From DATEPR01 sp963780635 (GTDB lineage: Bacteria > Actinomycetota > Actinomycetes > Mycobacteriales > Pseudonocardiaceae): a stretch of 64,000 bases of DNA. Made by a program: the position numbers and the translations under genes. The notes below the pieces were generated by a model. The model searched no databases. It was not told where the DNA came from and worked only from the letters and a program-made list of their open reading frames with translations. Numbering within the stretch: the first letter of the stretch is position 1; each line of letters opens with the position of its first letter. The stretch is from assembly GCA_963780635.1 (NCBI GenBank), contig CAWACW010000010.1, forward strand, positions 124,001-188,000, given 5' to 3'. Below, piece by piece: positions 1 to 7,922 of this stretch.

Positions 1-939
1 GCGGCGCTGGTGTTGTACCGGCAGGCCACCGATGGCATGCGGACCACCCTCACCGGGGTGCAGCGGCTGATCACCCGCAACCACGACCTGCTCGACGCGA
101 CGTACGCGAGCGAACGCGGCGCCGCCCTCGGCGCGCGGGTGTGGCTCGGCCTGCTGGGTGGTGTGGTGATCGCCGGCCTGGTCGGGCTGCAGCTGTTGTT
201 GCGGCTGTGGCTGCGCCGCACGGTGAACCCGGCCCTCGTGGTGGCGACCGGTGTGGCGATCGCGCTCACCGTCGGCTGCATCGGCGTGCTGTCCGGTGCT
301 GCCGGTCAGCTCAGGGTGGCCAAGTCCGACGCATTCGACTCGATCGTCGCGCTGTCGCAGGCCCGTGCGGTCAGCTACGACGCCAACGCGGACGAGAGCC
401 GGTTCCTGGTCGACCCACCACGAGCCGCCCTGTACCAGCAGGCATTCCTGGCCAAATCACAGTCTCTTGTAGACCTTCGAGGAGCCGGGCTCTTCCGGTA
501 CGACGCCGTGCTCGCGACGGCACTACGCGCTTACCGGGCGAGCCACACGGATCTCCGGTTCACCGGTTTCTTCGGCGCCGAGATGCGCAACATCACCTTC
601 GTGGGCGAACGGGCCGCCGCCGAACGGGTCCTCGCCGCCTACCAGATCTACCAACTCGGCGACCGGCACCTGCGGGCGCTGGCCGACTCGGGTGAGCTGA
701 CGGCCGCGATCCGGTTCGATGTCAGCACGGCGCCGGGCAACTCCGACTACGCCTTCACCCAGTACGACAACGCTCTGGTCGCGCTGATCCAGATCAACCA
801 GCGTGGCTTCGACACGGCGGTCCGGGACGGGCAGGGCGGCTTGGCGGGCTGGGACCTGGCCGCGCCCGGACTCGCGGTGCTGCTGATGGCCGGGCTGGTC
901 GTGGGTGGCTTGTGGCCGAGGGTCGCCGAATACCGGTGA
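1..939 (+). CDS. Membrane protein with extracytoplasmic helical domain (5' partial)
   Basis: The frame is open at the first base, so the N-terminus lies outside the window. Counting from the GTG at position 10 I see hydrophobic segments at about residues 44-67, 74-98 and 282-301. Between the second and third is a polar stretch of about 180 residues, rich in helix formers, containing DANADESRFLVDP. Two membrane helices flanking such a stretch resembles the sensing region of bacterial sensor proteins, but no kinase, cyclase or chemotaxis signalling domain is present, so the role is unknown. The protein stops just after the last membrane helix, which leaves almost no cytoplasmic tail. A sensor or accessory protein working with a gene upstream of the window is possible. 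Confidence 0.75.
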   Translation, partial: AALVLYRQATDGMRTTLTGVQRLITRNHDLLDATYASERGAALGARVWLGLLGGVVIAGLVGLQLLLRLWLRRTVNPALVVATGVAIALTVGCIGVLSGAAGQLRVAKSDAFDSIVALSQARAVSYDANADESRFLVDPPRAALYQQAFLAKSQSLVDLRGAGLFRYDAVLATALRAYRASHTDLRFTGFFGAEMRNITFVGERAAAERVLAAYQIYQLGDRHLRALADSGELTAAIRFDVSTAPGNSDYAFTQYDNALVALIQINQRGFDTAVRDGQGGLAGWDLAAPGLAVLLMAGLVVGGLWPRVAEYR

Positions 940-1477
940 GCATCGGCAGTGCCAGTCGATCACGACGGCGAGCCTGTCTTGAATGGACAGCGGTTGCCTG
1001 CCGTTCCCGCGCTCGGTCCGAACTGGTCGGCGCTCGGTCACCGGCCGGTGACCGTAGGGGCTCGTCATCACTCTCCGCCGTCGCGTGCATACCACAACGG
1101 ATTGCCGGCCGTAACGGCAAATCGTGGACAGCCGACTGTCACCTAGCGCGGACGTAACGACACTGAACGAAACATCGCCAGCTCAGCACCATGGTACCTT
1201 TTAATTGAGCGAACAATTACCGCGCATTGCTCATCGGCTCGAGTATGTCGACCCTCAAGTCGGGGGGTCGGGTGACCCTCCAGGTCAGGCTTTCTCGCCG
1301 CACTCGCCAACGGAAACCTTGCCTTGTCGGATCGAGAATCCGACACCCGAGAACGAACCGCCGTGCTCCAGAATGCCTCGGGTGGATGTCAAGAGGGGTG
1401 CTGCCTTAGGTGGCGCTGACGTCCATTCGAGGTTCTGAATCCCGGTGGCGGTAACACGCGCGCTAAGGCGGGTACAA
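940..1477. other. Intergenic region with no supported gene
   Basis: No reading frame here has convincing codon usage. The last 300 bases are less G+C-rich than the surroundings and contain an AT-rich inverted repeat (1202-1219), so this is probably the promoter and leader region of the glycine-repeat protein gene downstream. Confidence 0.5.
1202..1219. promoter_or_regulatory. AT-rich inverted repeat, possible operator
   Basis: TAATTG (1202-1207) and CAATTA (1214-1219) are perfect inverted arms separated by six bases. An AT-rich palindrome of this size stands out in DNA of this composition. It lies about 260 bases upstream of the secreted glycine-repeat protein. A regulator binding site is the simplest reading; no regulator can be assigned. 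Confidence 0.35.
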
Positions 1478-2542
1478 ATGAATCTGAAACGAAAACTAGG
1501 ACTACTGCTGGTCATAGCCCTAATAGGCACCGTGCTGTCCGTCATTTCAGCCGGCGCCGCTTCGGCGAGCCCCGCCTGCGGTGGTTGCGGCGGCGGCAGC
1601 GGTGGCGGCAGTGGCAGTGGGGGCGGCAGCGGCGGTGGTGGTGGCAGCGGCGGTGGCGGCACCGGTAGTGGTGGTGGCGGCACCGGCAGCGGCGGGGGCG
1701 GCACCGGTAGTGGTGGCGGCGGCACCGGCAGTGGTGGCGGCGGCACCGGCGGCGGCGGCGGAGGAGGCGGTGGTGGCGGCGGCGGCGGTAACGGTCGTCT
1801 CCGGGTGACCGGCTCCTGCGGTGACCTCCTGGATCTGCGGCTCAAGACCGTTGGTGGCCCGATCACCCTGGACGTCACCATCCCCAGCGCCGACCCGTCT
1901 GAGGTGTGGAGCCTCAGCGCGACGCAGCAGGACTACAACGCGGTCACGGGTGCGCGGATCGGCAACCCGATCACGCTGACCTCGACCACGCTCCCGGCGC
2001 TGGCGTTCAGTACTGCCGAAGGCGGGTTCTCCACGACAGGTGACGTCACCAACACGGCCGCGCTGACCCACGGCTTCAGCTACACGGCCACCAGGACGGT
2101 ACCGACTCCGCTGACCTGCACCAACGTCGGCTTCTGGACCAACCCGGGTGCCACGGCGGGCCCGACGGCGGAGAACCCGACCGGACGTCCCGACACGGCA
2201 CCGGTGCTGACCGGCGCCACCGAGGCGGACACCGGAACGCACGACGTGCTCCTGCAGTTCGACCAGGAAATGCTGTCCACGATGCAGGGCGTTCCGGCGA
2301 CCAACCGGTTCACGGTGACCGTCAACGGCACGACTCGCGCCGTGACGGCCGTGGCGGTCACGGACGACGTACCGCCGAACAAGGCGGTGCTGGACCTCAC
2401 CCTCGCGGGCGCGGCTCTCGGCGCGAGTGCGGCGGTGGCGGTTACGTACCACCCGCCGCTGAGTTCGACAGATCCCGCTTTGCAGGATCTGGAAAGCCTC
2501 GAGACGGCGGGCTTCGGGCCCATCACGGTCCCGGTGTTCTGA
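1478..2542 (+). CDS. Secreted glycine-repeat protein with C-terminal SwmB/Ig-like domain
   Basis: A 354-residue exported protein. I chose the ATG at 1478 over an in-frame GTG at 1445 because it directly precedes a classical signal peptide: MNLKRK, a hydrophobic core, then an AGAASA-SPA cleavage region near residue 30. Residues about 34-108 are almost pure glycine with serine and threonine, built from GGGGTGS units. The rest looks like two beta-rich domains. The last about 120 residues, from DTAPVLTGA to the end, resemble the SwmB/SWM_repeat Ig-like family (pattern VTVNGTTRAVTAVAV ... AVTYHPP ... LQDLES). No transmembrane anchor or sortase motif is seen, so it is probably released or loosely wall-bound. 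Role unknown; the glycine tract could be a flexible spacer. A strong terminator follows. Confidence 0.85.
   Translation: MNLKRKLGLLLVIALIGTVLSVISAGAASASPACGGCGGGSGGGSGSGGGSGGGGGSGGGGTGSGGGGTGSGGGGTGSGGGGTGSGGGGTGGGGGGGGGGGGGGNGRLRVTGSCGDLLDLRLKTVGGPITLDVTIPSADPSEVWSLSATQQDYNAVTGARIGNPITLTSTTLPALAFSTAEGGFSTTGDVTNTAALTHGFSYTATRTVPTPLTCTNVGFWTNPGATAGPTAENPTGRPDTAPVLTGATEADTGTHDVLLQFDQEMLSTMQGVPATNRFTVTVNGTTRAVTAVAVTDDVPPNKAVLDLTLAGAALGASAAVAVTYHPPLSSTDPALQDLESLETAGFGPITVPVF
1652..1756 (+). repeat. Five tandem 21-bp units coding GGGTGSG heptads
   Basis: Five 21-base units run head to tail without interruption, each coding a heptad of G-G-G-T-G-S/G-G type. The units differ mostly at third positions, such as GGT/GGC and AGT/AGC, so the amino-acid pattern is better conserved than the DNA. 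Because the unit is a multiple of three, gain or loss of units would change spacer length and keep the frame. More irregular glycine codons extend on both sides. Confidence 0.85.
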
Positions 2543-2555
2543 TTTCCTCTCCCAG

Positions 2556-2587
2556 GGCCGCCCGGCGGATTCGTCCGCCGGGCGGCC
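2556..2587 (+). terminator. Strong hairpin terminator with TTCG tetraloop
   Basis: A perfect 14-bp stem (2556-2569 with 2574-2587) closes on TTCG, an exceptionally stable tetraloop, 13 bases after the stop codon of the secreted protein gene. There is no long T-run after it, as is common for terminators in high-G+C actinomycetes. Confidence 0.8.
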
Positions 2588-3224
2588 GCTCCCATTTCCG
2601 GGAGTCAATGGCCCGGCGGAGAATGACTGTTCCCTGTGGCGGCAATGTCGGGCCGAGTTGTACCGGCAATCGGTCGGTGTGACGCTTCGATATCGGACGG
2701 CCTCTCCGGTCGCGCCGAGTTCACCCGGTGGGCAGTCCGAACAGGGCGTGCACGAATCGACAAGTCATCGACGCGGTCCGGAACAGACACCGTCGGACGA
2801 GGTCGCGGTCGCGGCCGCCAGTGCCGCCGTGCCTGGCGCTCGGCGGGCACTTCGTGAGCACGGCGTGCCCGACTGGGCCGTGCGGCGGTCGCGGCGCAAC
2901 CTCAAGCGTCCTGGCATCAGGCCCCGGAACGCCGGTTCCTCGGCTTCCAGTGCGTGGCCGTCGACTTCGACGTGGCAGCGAAGCCCGAGTCGCGGGTGGA
3001 GGCCCGTCACCGGGCCGGCACCGTCGCCCGGCAGCAGGCCGAGCTGTACCCGGAGGCCAGCGGGGTGCGGCCGGGGGCCGTGTCGCGCATCGAGGACGTC
3101 GACCCCGAGGAGAACGAGCGCTACCGAGTGCACGGCTGGGACGGAGCCGCGTCCGCCGAGGACCGGCCACGCGGTCGTCGCAGCGGCGGTCATCCTCGGT
3201 TTCGCGATCAACCGCAGCGGGCGG
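2588..3224. other. Mostly non-coding, possible decayed gene at about 2900-3240
   Basis: The first 300 bases hold nothing I recognise. At about 2954-3240 the plus strand shows gene-like codon use (starting MAVDFDVAAKPESR, with EDVDPEENERYRVHGWDGA further on). A hydrophobic stretch (VVAAAVILGFAIN) follows in a different frame just before the minus-strand gene. That suggests the frameshifted end of a lost gene. I recognise no family. Confidence 0.3.
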
Positions 3225-3746
3225 TCAGGCGGGCCGCGATGCGGTGAGCAGCGGGCTGTCCGTCCCGGTGGCCGCGACCTCGTGGCCCGCGGCGCGCCAG
3301 AACTCGCCGCCCGCCAGGTACATGCCCACCAGCCCGATGAGCGCGACCGCCACGTCGACGCTCTTGCGGCCGTCCTTCGCCCAGTACACGTCCCGCAGGT
3401 CGAGCAGCAGGGCCAGCTCGTCCACGATCAGGGCGGTGCCCGTGCCGTACGCGGTGGACACCACCGGGTGCAGCCGGTACCGGTCGTCGCCGCGCATGGC
3501 CACTGCCCCGACGGCGGCCAGCAGCGCGATACCGAAGTTGTAGTGGTGGATGTGCCTGCCCCTGATCATGATCCCGCCCGCGCTCCCGGCACCCTCGCGG
3601 TGCAGCGCGTAGGTGATCGTCCTGGTCACCCCGAACGTCACCGTGAACGCACTCCAGCCGACCAGCACCGACCGCCGCATGTCGCTGAGCTGCGACCGGT
3701 ACACCCGGTTGATCCGCTTGCCGAGGCCAAGGGAACGTGAGTTCAT
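3225..3746 (-). CDS. Conserved integral membrane protein with HIHHYNFG motif
   Basis: A 173-residue protein. About four hydrophobic segments are visible, and a histidine-rich RGRHIHHYNFGIALL motif lies near residue 63-77, which looks like a conserved signature of an uncharacterised actinobacterial membrane family. Acidic and aromatic residues in the DELALLLDLRD loop are typical of such families. It is a single gene facing the glycine-repeat gene across the terminator and divergent from the sugar-acid genes. No enzymatic function can be claimed; the clustered histidines could bind a metal. Confidence 0.8.
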   Translation of the reverse strand: MNSRSLGLGKRINRVYRSQLSDMRRSVLVGWSAFTVTFGVTRTITYALHREGAGSAGGIMIRGRHIHHYNFGIALLAAVGAVAMRGDDRYRLHPVVSTAYGTGTALIVDELALLLDLRDVYWAKDGRKSVDVAVALIGLVGMYLAGGEFWRAAGHEVAATGTDSPLLTASRPA

Positions 3747-3855
3747 GACGGCGAGTGAACCCCTATTCGATCAGCGACGCCAGGGTGATCACTCCACGGC
3801 GTGGCGGTGCGACCCGTCGAGTCGAGGCACGTGCTGACCGGCCACCGAGACTCCA

Positions 3856-3887
3856 GGATCCCTTCTGAGAGTGTGGGATCACTTCTG
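3856..3887. promoter_or_regulatory. Direct and inverted repeats upstream of the sugar-acid genes
   Basis: GATCCC (3857-3862) and GGGATC (3875-3880) form an inverted repeat. GGATCCCTTCTG and GGATCACTTCTG (3856-3867 and 3876-3887) are also direct repeats with one mismatch, exactly 20 bp apart, about two helical turns. The element lies about 60 bp before the small gene at 3948, where a promoter and operator for the following operon would sit. The cognate regulator is not in the window. Confidence 0.4.
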
Positions 3888-3947
3888 TACAGTCGCCGTC
3901 GTAGGACACGCCGGTTCCGGATCGTGTCACACGGGGAGACCACCACC

Positions 3948-4097
3948 ATGAGCGGCTCGGACACAGCGGCGCCGATCGGTGGGCTGGGAGCCGACCACGA
4001 CGCGCAGCCGGGCGATGTCGTCTACCCGGACGGGTCGGTGCGCGCCGAACCGGGTCGCGGCCGGCTGGTCCACCGTGGCCCGACCCGCGATCTGTAG
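3948..4097 (+). CDS. 49-residue hypothetical protein at the head of the sugar-acid operon
   Basis: ATG at 3948 is preceded by GGGGAG at good spacing, and the stop lies 10 bases before the SDR gene, whose own ribosome site overlaps this stop. The product is hydrophilic, rich in Asp, Gly, Pro and Arg, with no signal or membrane segment. It could be a genuine small protein, a leader peptide, or the end of a deleted larger gene. I recognise no family. Confidence 0.4.
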   Translation: MSGSDTAAPIGGLGADHDAQPGDVVYPDGSVRAEPGRGRLVHRGPTRDL

Positions 4098-4107
4098 GGA
4101 GCTGTCG

Positions 4108-4857
4108 ATGACCGAAATTGGCTTGCTGCGCGGCCGATCCGCCGTGGTGACCGGGGCGGCGAGCGGTATCGGTGCCGCGATCGCCGAGGCGTTCGCCCAC
4201 GAGGGCGCGCGACTGTGCCTGGTGGACCGGGCCGCGCTCGACGCGACCCGGGATCGCTGCGCCCAACTGGGTGTCGAGGTCACCACCGTGCGCGCCGATG
4301 TCTCGGTCGAAGCGGATGTGAACACTGCGATCGCCGCTGCGGTGACCACGTTCGACGGCCTGGACATCCTGGTCAACAACGCCGGGATCTTCACCGCCAG
4401 CCCGGTGGTGGACATGCCGGCGCAGCTGTGGGACGACATGCTGGCCGTGAATCTGCGCTCGGTGTTCCTCGGCTGCCGTGCCGCCCTGCCGACCATGCGG
4501 GCCGCCCGCTACGGCCGGATCATCAACATCGCGTCGCAACTCGCGTTGAAAGGCGGCCCAGGACTGGCGCACTACTGCGCGGCCAAAGCAGGCGTCATCG
4601 GCTTCTCCAAGTCGCTTGCCCGTGAAGTCGCCGCCGACGGCATCACCGTCAACTGCATCGCGCCCGGCCCGATCGACACACCCCTGACCGGCAGCACATC
4701 GGAGACCACCGAGGCGACCCGGCTCAACCTGCCGCTCGCCCGGATCGGGCTGCCCGCCGAAGTCGCACCCACCGCCGTCCTGCTGGCCAGCGAGCCGGGC
4801 GGCAACCTCTACACCGGTCAGACCCTCGGCCCCAACAGCGGCGACGTGATGCCCTGA
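4108..4857 (+). CDS. Short-chain dehydrogenase/reductase (SDR), FabG-like
   Basis: A 249-residue classical SDR using NAD(P)H. The start at 4108 follows a GGGAG ribosome site; the frame is open further upstream but without SDR-like sequence. The glycine motif TGAASGIG is at residues 15-22, NNAG at 90-93 and the catalytic triad at Ser143, Tyr156 and Lys160. The APGPID segment after the active site is typical. It is followed 59 bases later by a 2-keto-3-deoxygluconate kinase and then a KDPG aldolase. An oxidoreductase acting on a sugar acid or its lactone/keto form is therefore a reasonable inference, but the family is too broad to name the substrate. Confidence 0.85.
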   Translation: MTEIGLLRGRSAVVTGAASGIGAAIAEAFAHEGARLCLVDRAALDATRDRCAQLGVEVTTVRADVSVEADVNTAIAAAVTTFDGLDILVNNAGIFTASPVVDMPAQLWDDMLAVNLRSVFLGCRAALPTMRAARYGRIINIASQLALKGGPGLAHYCAAKAGVIGFSKSLAREVAADGITVNCIAPGPIDTPLTGSTSETTEATRLNLPLARIGLPAEVAPTAVLLASEPGGNLYTGQTLGPNSGDVMP

Positions 4858-4916
4858 CCCCGTGTGCCGCTGAGTAGTCTGCGCGCGACGAACCGGGCGG
4901 ATCGCGGAGGTGACAC

Positions 4917-5885
4917 ATGACCGGCGTCGACGTCGTCACCATCGGCGAGACGATGGTCATGCTCGTGCCGCTGGAGGAGACGCCGTTGGCCGAGGCCACC
5001 GGCCTGGCCGTGCACATCGGTGGTGCCGAGTCCAATGTGGCCGTGTATCTGGTCGAGCTGGGACACCGGGTCCGGTGGGCGAGCAGGCTGGGCGACGACC
5101 CGTTCGGCGACCTTGTCCTCACGAAACTGGCGGCCGCGGGCGTCGACACACGTGCCGTCGTGCGCGTGCCCGGTGGCCGCACCGGTTTGTACGTCAAGGA
5201 TCCGGGAACGGACCAGACGACCGTGCACTACTACCGCGACAAGTCGCCTGCCAAGGACCTGGCACCGGAAACGCTGCACGACCCGCTGCTGGCCGGCGGG
5301 CGAGTCCTGCACCTGTCGGGCATCACGGCGGCGCTGTCCATGACCGCCCGCGACCTCGTGCTGACCGCGGTGCGGCAGCGAGCGGACCCGGACCGGGTGG
5401 TGAGCTTCGACGTCAACTACCGCCCGAAGCTGTGGCCGGTGAACGTGGCCGCTCCGGTGCTGGCCGAGATCGCGGACGCCAGCGACCTGGTGTTCGTGGG
5501 GTTCGACGAGGCACAGCGGTTGTGGGGCTGCGCGACGGCGGCGGACGTCCGCGAACTACTGCCCCATCCGCGGACCGTCGTGGTGAAGGACGGCGCGATC
5601 GGCGCGCACGGCTTCGGCCCCGGTGGCGAGGTGTTCGTGCCGACGCCCAGGGTGAGAGTGGTCGAGCCGGTCGGTGCGGGGGATGCGTTCGCGGCGGGCT
5701 ACCTGGCGGGGGAGCTGCGACAGGACAGCGAGCAGGCGCGGCTGCGCCTGGGCCACCTGGTCGCGGCGGCCGCGCTGAGCGTGCGCAGCGACCACGCACA
5801 CCTGCCGCCAGGGGAGTGGCTGCGTGAGCAGGTGGCGATGCCTGCCGACGAGTGGGCGAAACTGGACCTGTCCGGGCGGTTGTGA
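4917..5885 (+). CDS. kdgK: 2-keto-3-deoxygluconate kinase (PfkB family)
   Basis: A 322-residue PfkB/ribokinase-fold kinase. It shows the N-terminal GGAESNVAVYLVELG substrate motif near residues 35-49, a DVNYRPKLW segment typical of KDG kinases near 165-173, and the anion-hole/catalytic motif GAGDAF at 253-258 with Asp256 as the base. The family phosphorylates 2-keto-3-deoxygluconate at C6 with ATP, giving KDPG. The next gene, six bases downstream, encodes the aldolase that splits KDPG, which strongly supports this substrate. GGAGG precedes the ATG at 4917. Confidence 0.9.
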   Translation: MTGVDVVTIGETMVMLVPLEETPLAEATGLAVHIGGAESNVAVYLVELGHRVRWASRLGDDPFGDLVLTKLAAAGVDTRAVVRVPGGRTGLYVKDPGTDQTTVHYYRDKSPAKDLAPETLHDPLLAGGRVLHLSGITAALSMTARDLVLTAVRQRADPDRVVSFDVNYRPKLWPVNVAAPVLAEIADASDLVFVGFDEAQRLWGCATAADVRELLPHPRTVVVKDGAIGAHGFGPGGEVFVPTPRVRVVEPVGAGDAFAAGYLAGELRQDSEQARLRLGHLVAAAALSVRSDHAHLPPGEWLREQVAMPADEWAKLDLSGRL

Positions 5886-5891
5886 GGGAAC

Positions 5892-6509
5892 ATGACTGAC
5901 GATTTCTTCGACGAGTTGTTCGCGGGGCAGCGGCTGTTGGCGATCCTGCGCGGCTTCGACCCGGCGCGGACGGTGGAGTTGGCGGAGCGGGCGTGGGAGT
6001 TGGGCATCACAGCGGTCGAGGTGCCGGTGGAGGTGCCGGAGCAGGTGAGGTCGCTGCGGGCGGCGGTGACGGCGGCCAGGGCACACGGTCACGGGGTAGG
6101 CGCGGGCACGGTCTACACGACATCGCAGGTCGATGCGGTGGTCGAAGCGGGAGCGGCGTTCACGGTCGCGCCAGGCCACGACCCGGAGGTAGCGGCGTAC
6201 TCGCGGCTGGCGGGCCTGCCGCACCTGCCCGGGGTGGCGAGCCCGACGGAGGTGCAGGCGGCGTTGCGGGCGGGGCACAAGTGGCTCAAGGTGTTCCCGG
6301 CGAGCGAGCTGGGTGCGGGGTACATCAGGGCGCTGCGCGGCCCGTTCCCGCACGTGCGGATCGTCGCGACCGGAGGCGTCCACGCGGGCAACGCGCGCGA
6401 CTTCCTGTCGGCGGGTGCCGACGTGGTGGCCCTGGGCTCAGCGCTGGCCGACCCGGCGCAGCTCACCGAGGTCAGCGCCCTGCTGCACGGCTCAGCCGAC
6501 GTTGCGTAG
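5892..6509 (+). CDS. eda: KDPG aldolase (2-dehydro-3-deoxyphosphogluconate aldolase)
   Basis: A 205-residue class I aldolase that cleaves KDPG to pyruvate and glyceraldehyde 3-phosphate. It has the family's Schiff-base lysine in WLKVFPA (Lys133), the acid/base glutamate in AVEVPVE (Glu43) and the phosphate-binding GAGTV (70-74) and ATGGVHAGN segments. It follows the kinase gene by six bases and is surely co-transcribed. Together they form the lower half of a sugar-acid route feeding central metabolism. No dehydratase or transporter for the sugar acid is present in the window. Its last 18 bases overlap the end of the convergent gene at 6492. Confidence 0.93.
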   Translation: MTDDFFDELFAGQRLLAILRGFDPARTVELAERAWELGITAVEVPVEVPEQVRSLRAAVTAARAHGHGVGAGTVYTTSQVDAVVEAGAAFTVAPGHDPEVAAYSRLAGLPHLPGVASPTEVQAALRAGHKWLKVFPASELGAGYIRALRGPFPHVRIVATGGVHAGNARDFLSAGADVVALGSALADPAQLTEVSALLHGSADVA

Positions 6510-6791
6510 CACCCGGGCGACGAACCCGGTCACGATCAGCCAGAACACCGCGGCGGCCCCGTAGTCGAGGATCACGGTGAACTGCGGGCTGCTCGTGCTG
6601 AACAGGTGCACGAACCAGAGCCCGACGACATCGGCCCAGGTTGCCACCCAGCTCACCAGCGGGTTGTCCGGATCGGCGTGGAACAGCACGAACAGGATGT
6701 GCGCGATCAGCAGCAGCGCCAGGGCGCTGCCGACGAGGTTGACCACGCCGGCGAACGTGCGCCGACCACTGTCGAGCTGGTAGCTGGCCAT
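6492..6791 (-). CDS. Small membrane protein with two or three helices (99 aa)
   Basis: Start at 6791 is chosen because GGAGG sits at correct spacing before it. Hydrophobic segments at about residues 16-38 and 74-95, and a weaker one near 46-62, predict a small integral membrane protein resembling YGGT/DUF-type small actinobacterial membrane proteins. No functional motif. It overlaps the aldolase gene tail to tail by 18 bases, so the two transcripts are antisense at their ends. Confidence 0.7.
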   Translation of the reverse strand: MASYQLDSGRRTFAGVVNLVGSALALLLIAHILFVLFHADPDNPLVSWVATWADVVGLWFVHLFSTSSPQFTVILDYGAAAVFWLIVTGFVARVLRNVG

Positions 6792-6886
6792 CCGGACCTC
6801 CTGATCACGACCCCGACCCACCGGTTGCCGCGATGGCCGGAGTTCCTGTGCTCTCGCTGTGCGTGACGGAGGCGGTCGAAGCCTCC

Positions 6887-7310
6887 CTACAAAGGCGGAC
6901 GTGTGACCGGACAGCAGGTTGCGCCACACCGAGGCGCAGGACCGCCCTCGTCACCGCGTCCGCCCGAACCTACGTCGTGGGCGCGTTGATCCATCAAGAC
7001 CCGGGAATCAGCCGGCTGGCGGGTGAGCCACCCGGCGAAGGGGGCGAACGACGCGAGCGCCGGCCACAACTCGTGCACCTCGGCGGCGATGTCGCGCTCG
7101 AAGGTGCGCAGCATGTCGAGCAACGCTGTCCTGGGCACGGTCTTTCGTGGCCTCCGGTGGCGTCCAGGCTCCCCACGACTCGCCCGCCATCAGAAACTCA
7201 ACCCCTGCACGCCCTGCTGGAAGTTCGCGCCGTGCTGGCGCATGGTCTGGGCATGCGTGCGCAGGGCGGCTGTCCGGGTGCGGACGGCCTCGGCGTGCAC
7301 CGAGATGCCG
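6887..7310 (-). pseudogene. Remnants of small minus-strand genes, possibly type VII secretion associated
   Basis: Two stretches show good third-position G+C on the minus strand but no clean gene. One (about 7310-7192) reads VHAEAVRTRTAALRTHAQ and ends ...QQGVQGLSF then stop, in the style of the helical end of a WXG100/ESX-type small protein. The other (about 7141-6887) reads ALLDMLRTFERDIAAEVHELW and lies in another frame from the ATG at 7191. They touch head to head with the YbaB-like remnant on the plus strand, a gene type often found beside ESX proteins. I take this as an eroded small-protein locus; families are uncertain. Confidence 0.3.
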
Positions 7311-7765
7311 GTACCGGGCGTACCGCCACCGCTGCACCGCCCAACTGCGACACGCACAACAGGCGGCTGCCGCGGTCACCGCCGCACTGACCTCTCGGGA
7401 CGGACTGGTCAGGGGTGACGATCGGTGCGGGCGGACTGCTGACGGACCTGCACATCGCACCGACGGCGTTCGACCGCACCAGTCCCGGGGAACTGGCCGG
7501 GACGGTCGGCGATCTCGTCCGGCGGGGCACGCTCCAGGTGCGACAGCGGACCGCCGAGTTGATGCGACCGTTGACCGAGGATCTGCCGAACCTGTCCGAC
7601 GTGGTGGACGGAGCACCCTCGTTCCAGGACGTGGTGCCCACGATCCCCGAGTATCCGGCGTCCGAATCGCTGCCACCGAACAGCTATTCGCCGTCGGCGC
7701 CGCTGCGGACCGGCGACCCGGACTCGGAGGACCTCCCGAACACCTGGCTGCAGGACGGCCACTGA
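7304..7765 (+). pseudogene. YbaB/EbfC-like protein, frameshifted
   Basis: Residues coded from 7415 on (VTIGAGGLLTDLHIAP ... TAELMRPLTEDLP ... PTIPEYP) match the C-terminal pattern of YbaB/EbfC-like proteins found near ESX loci of actinomycetes. The matching N-terminal helix (AQLRHAQQAAAAVTAALTSRDG) lies just upstream in another frame. The frames join at an AGGGGTG run near 7411: removing one G gives a continuous LVRVTIGAGG. No good start codon is found for the first part. Either a one-base error or a broken gene. Confidence 0.55.
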
Positions 7766-7922
7766 CCTTTCGCCCCGTGTCCGGGGACCGATCGCCCGAA
7801 TCCAACCCCGCGCCTGGGCCCGCGACCGTGCCGCCCGCTGTCGCCGCGCTCACGTGACCCTCGATGGAGGCGGAACCGAGGGGTAAGTTTGGCCTGCGAC
7901 GAACATCAACGAGGGAGTCAGT

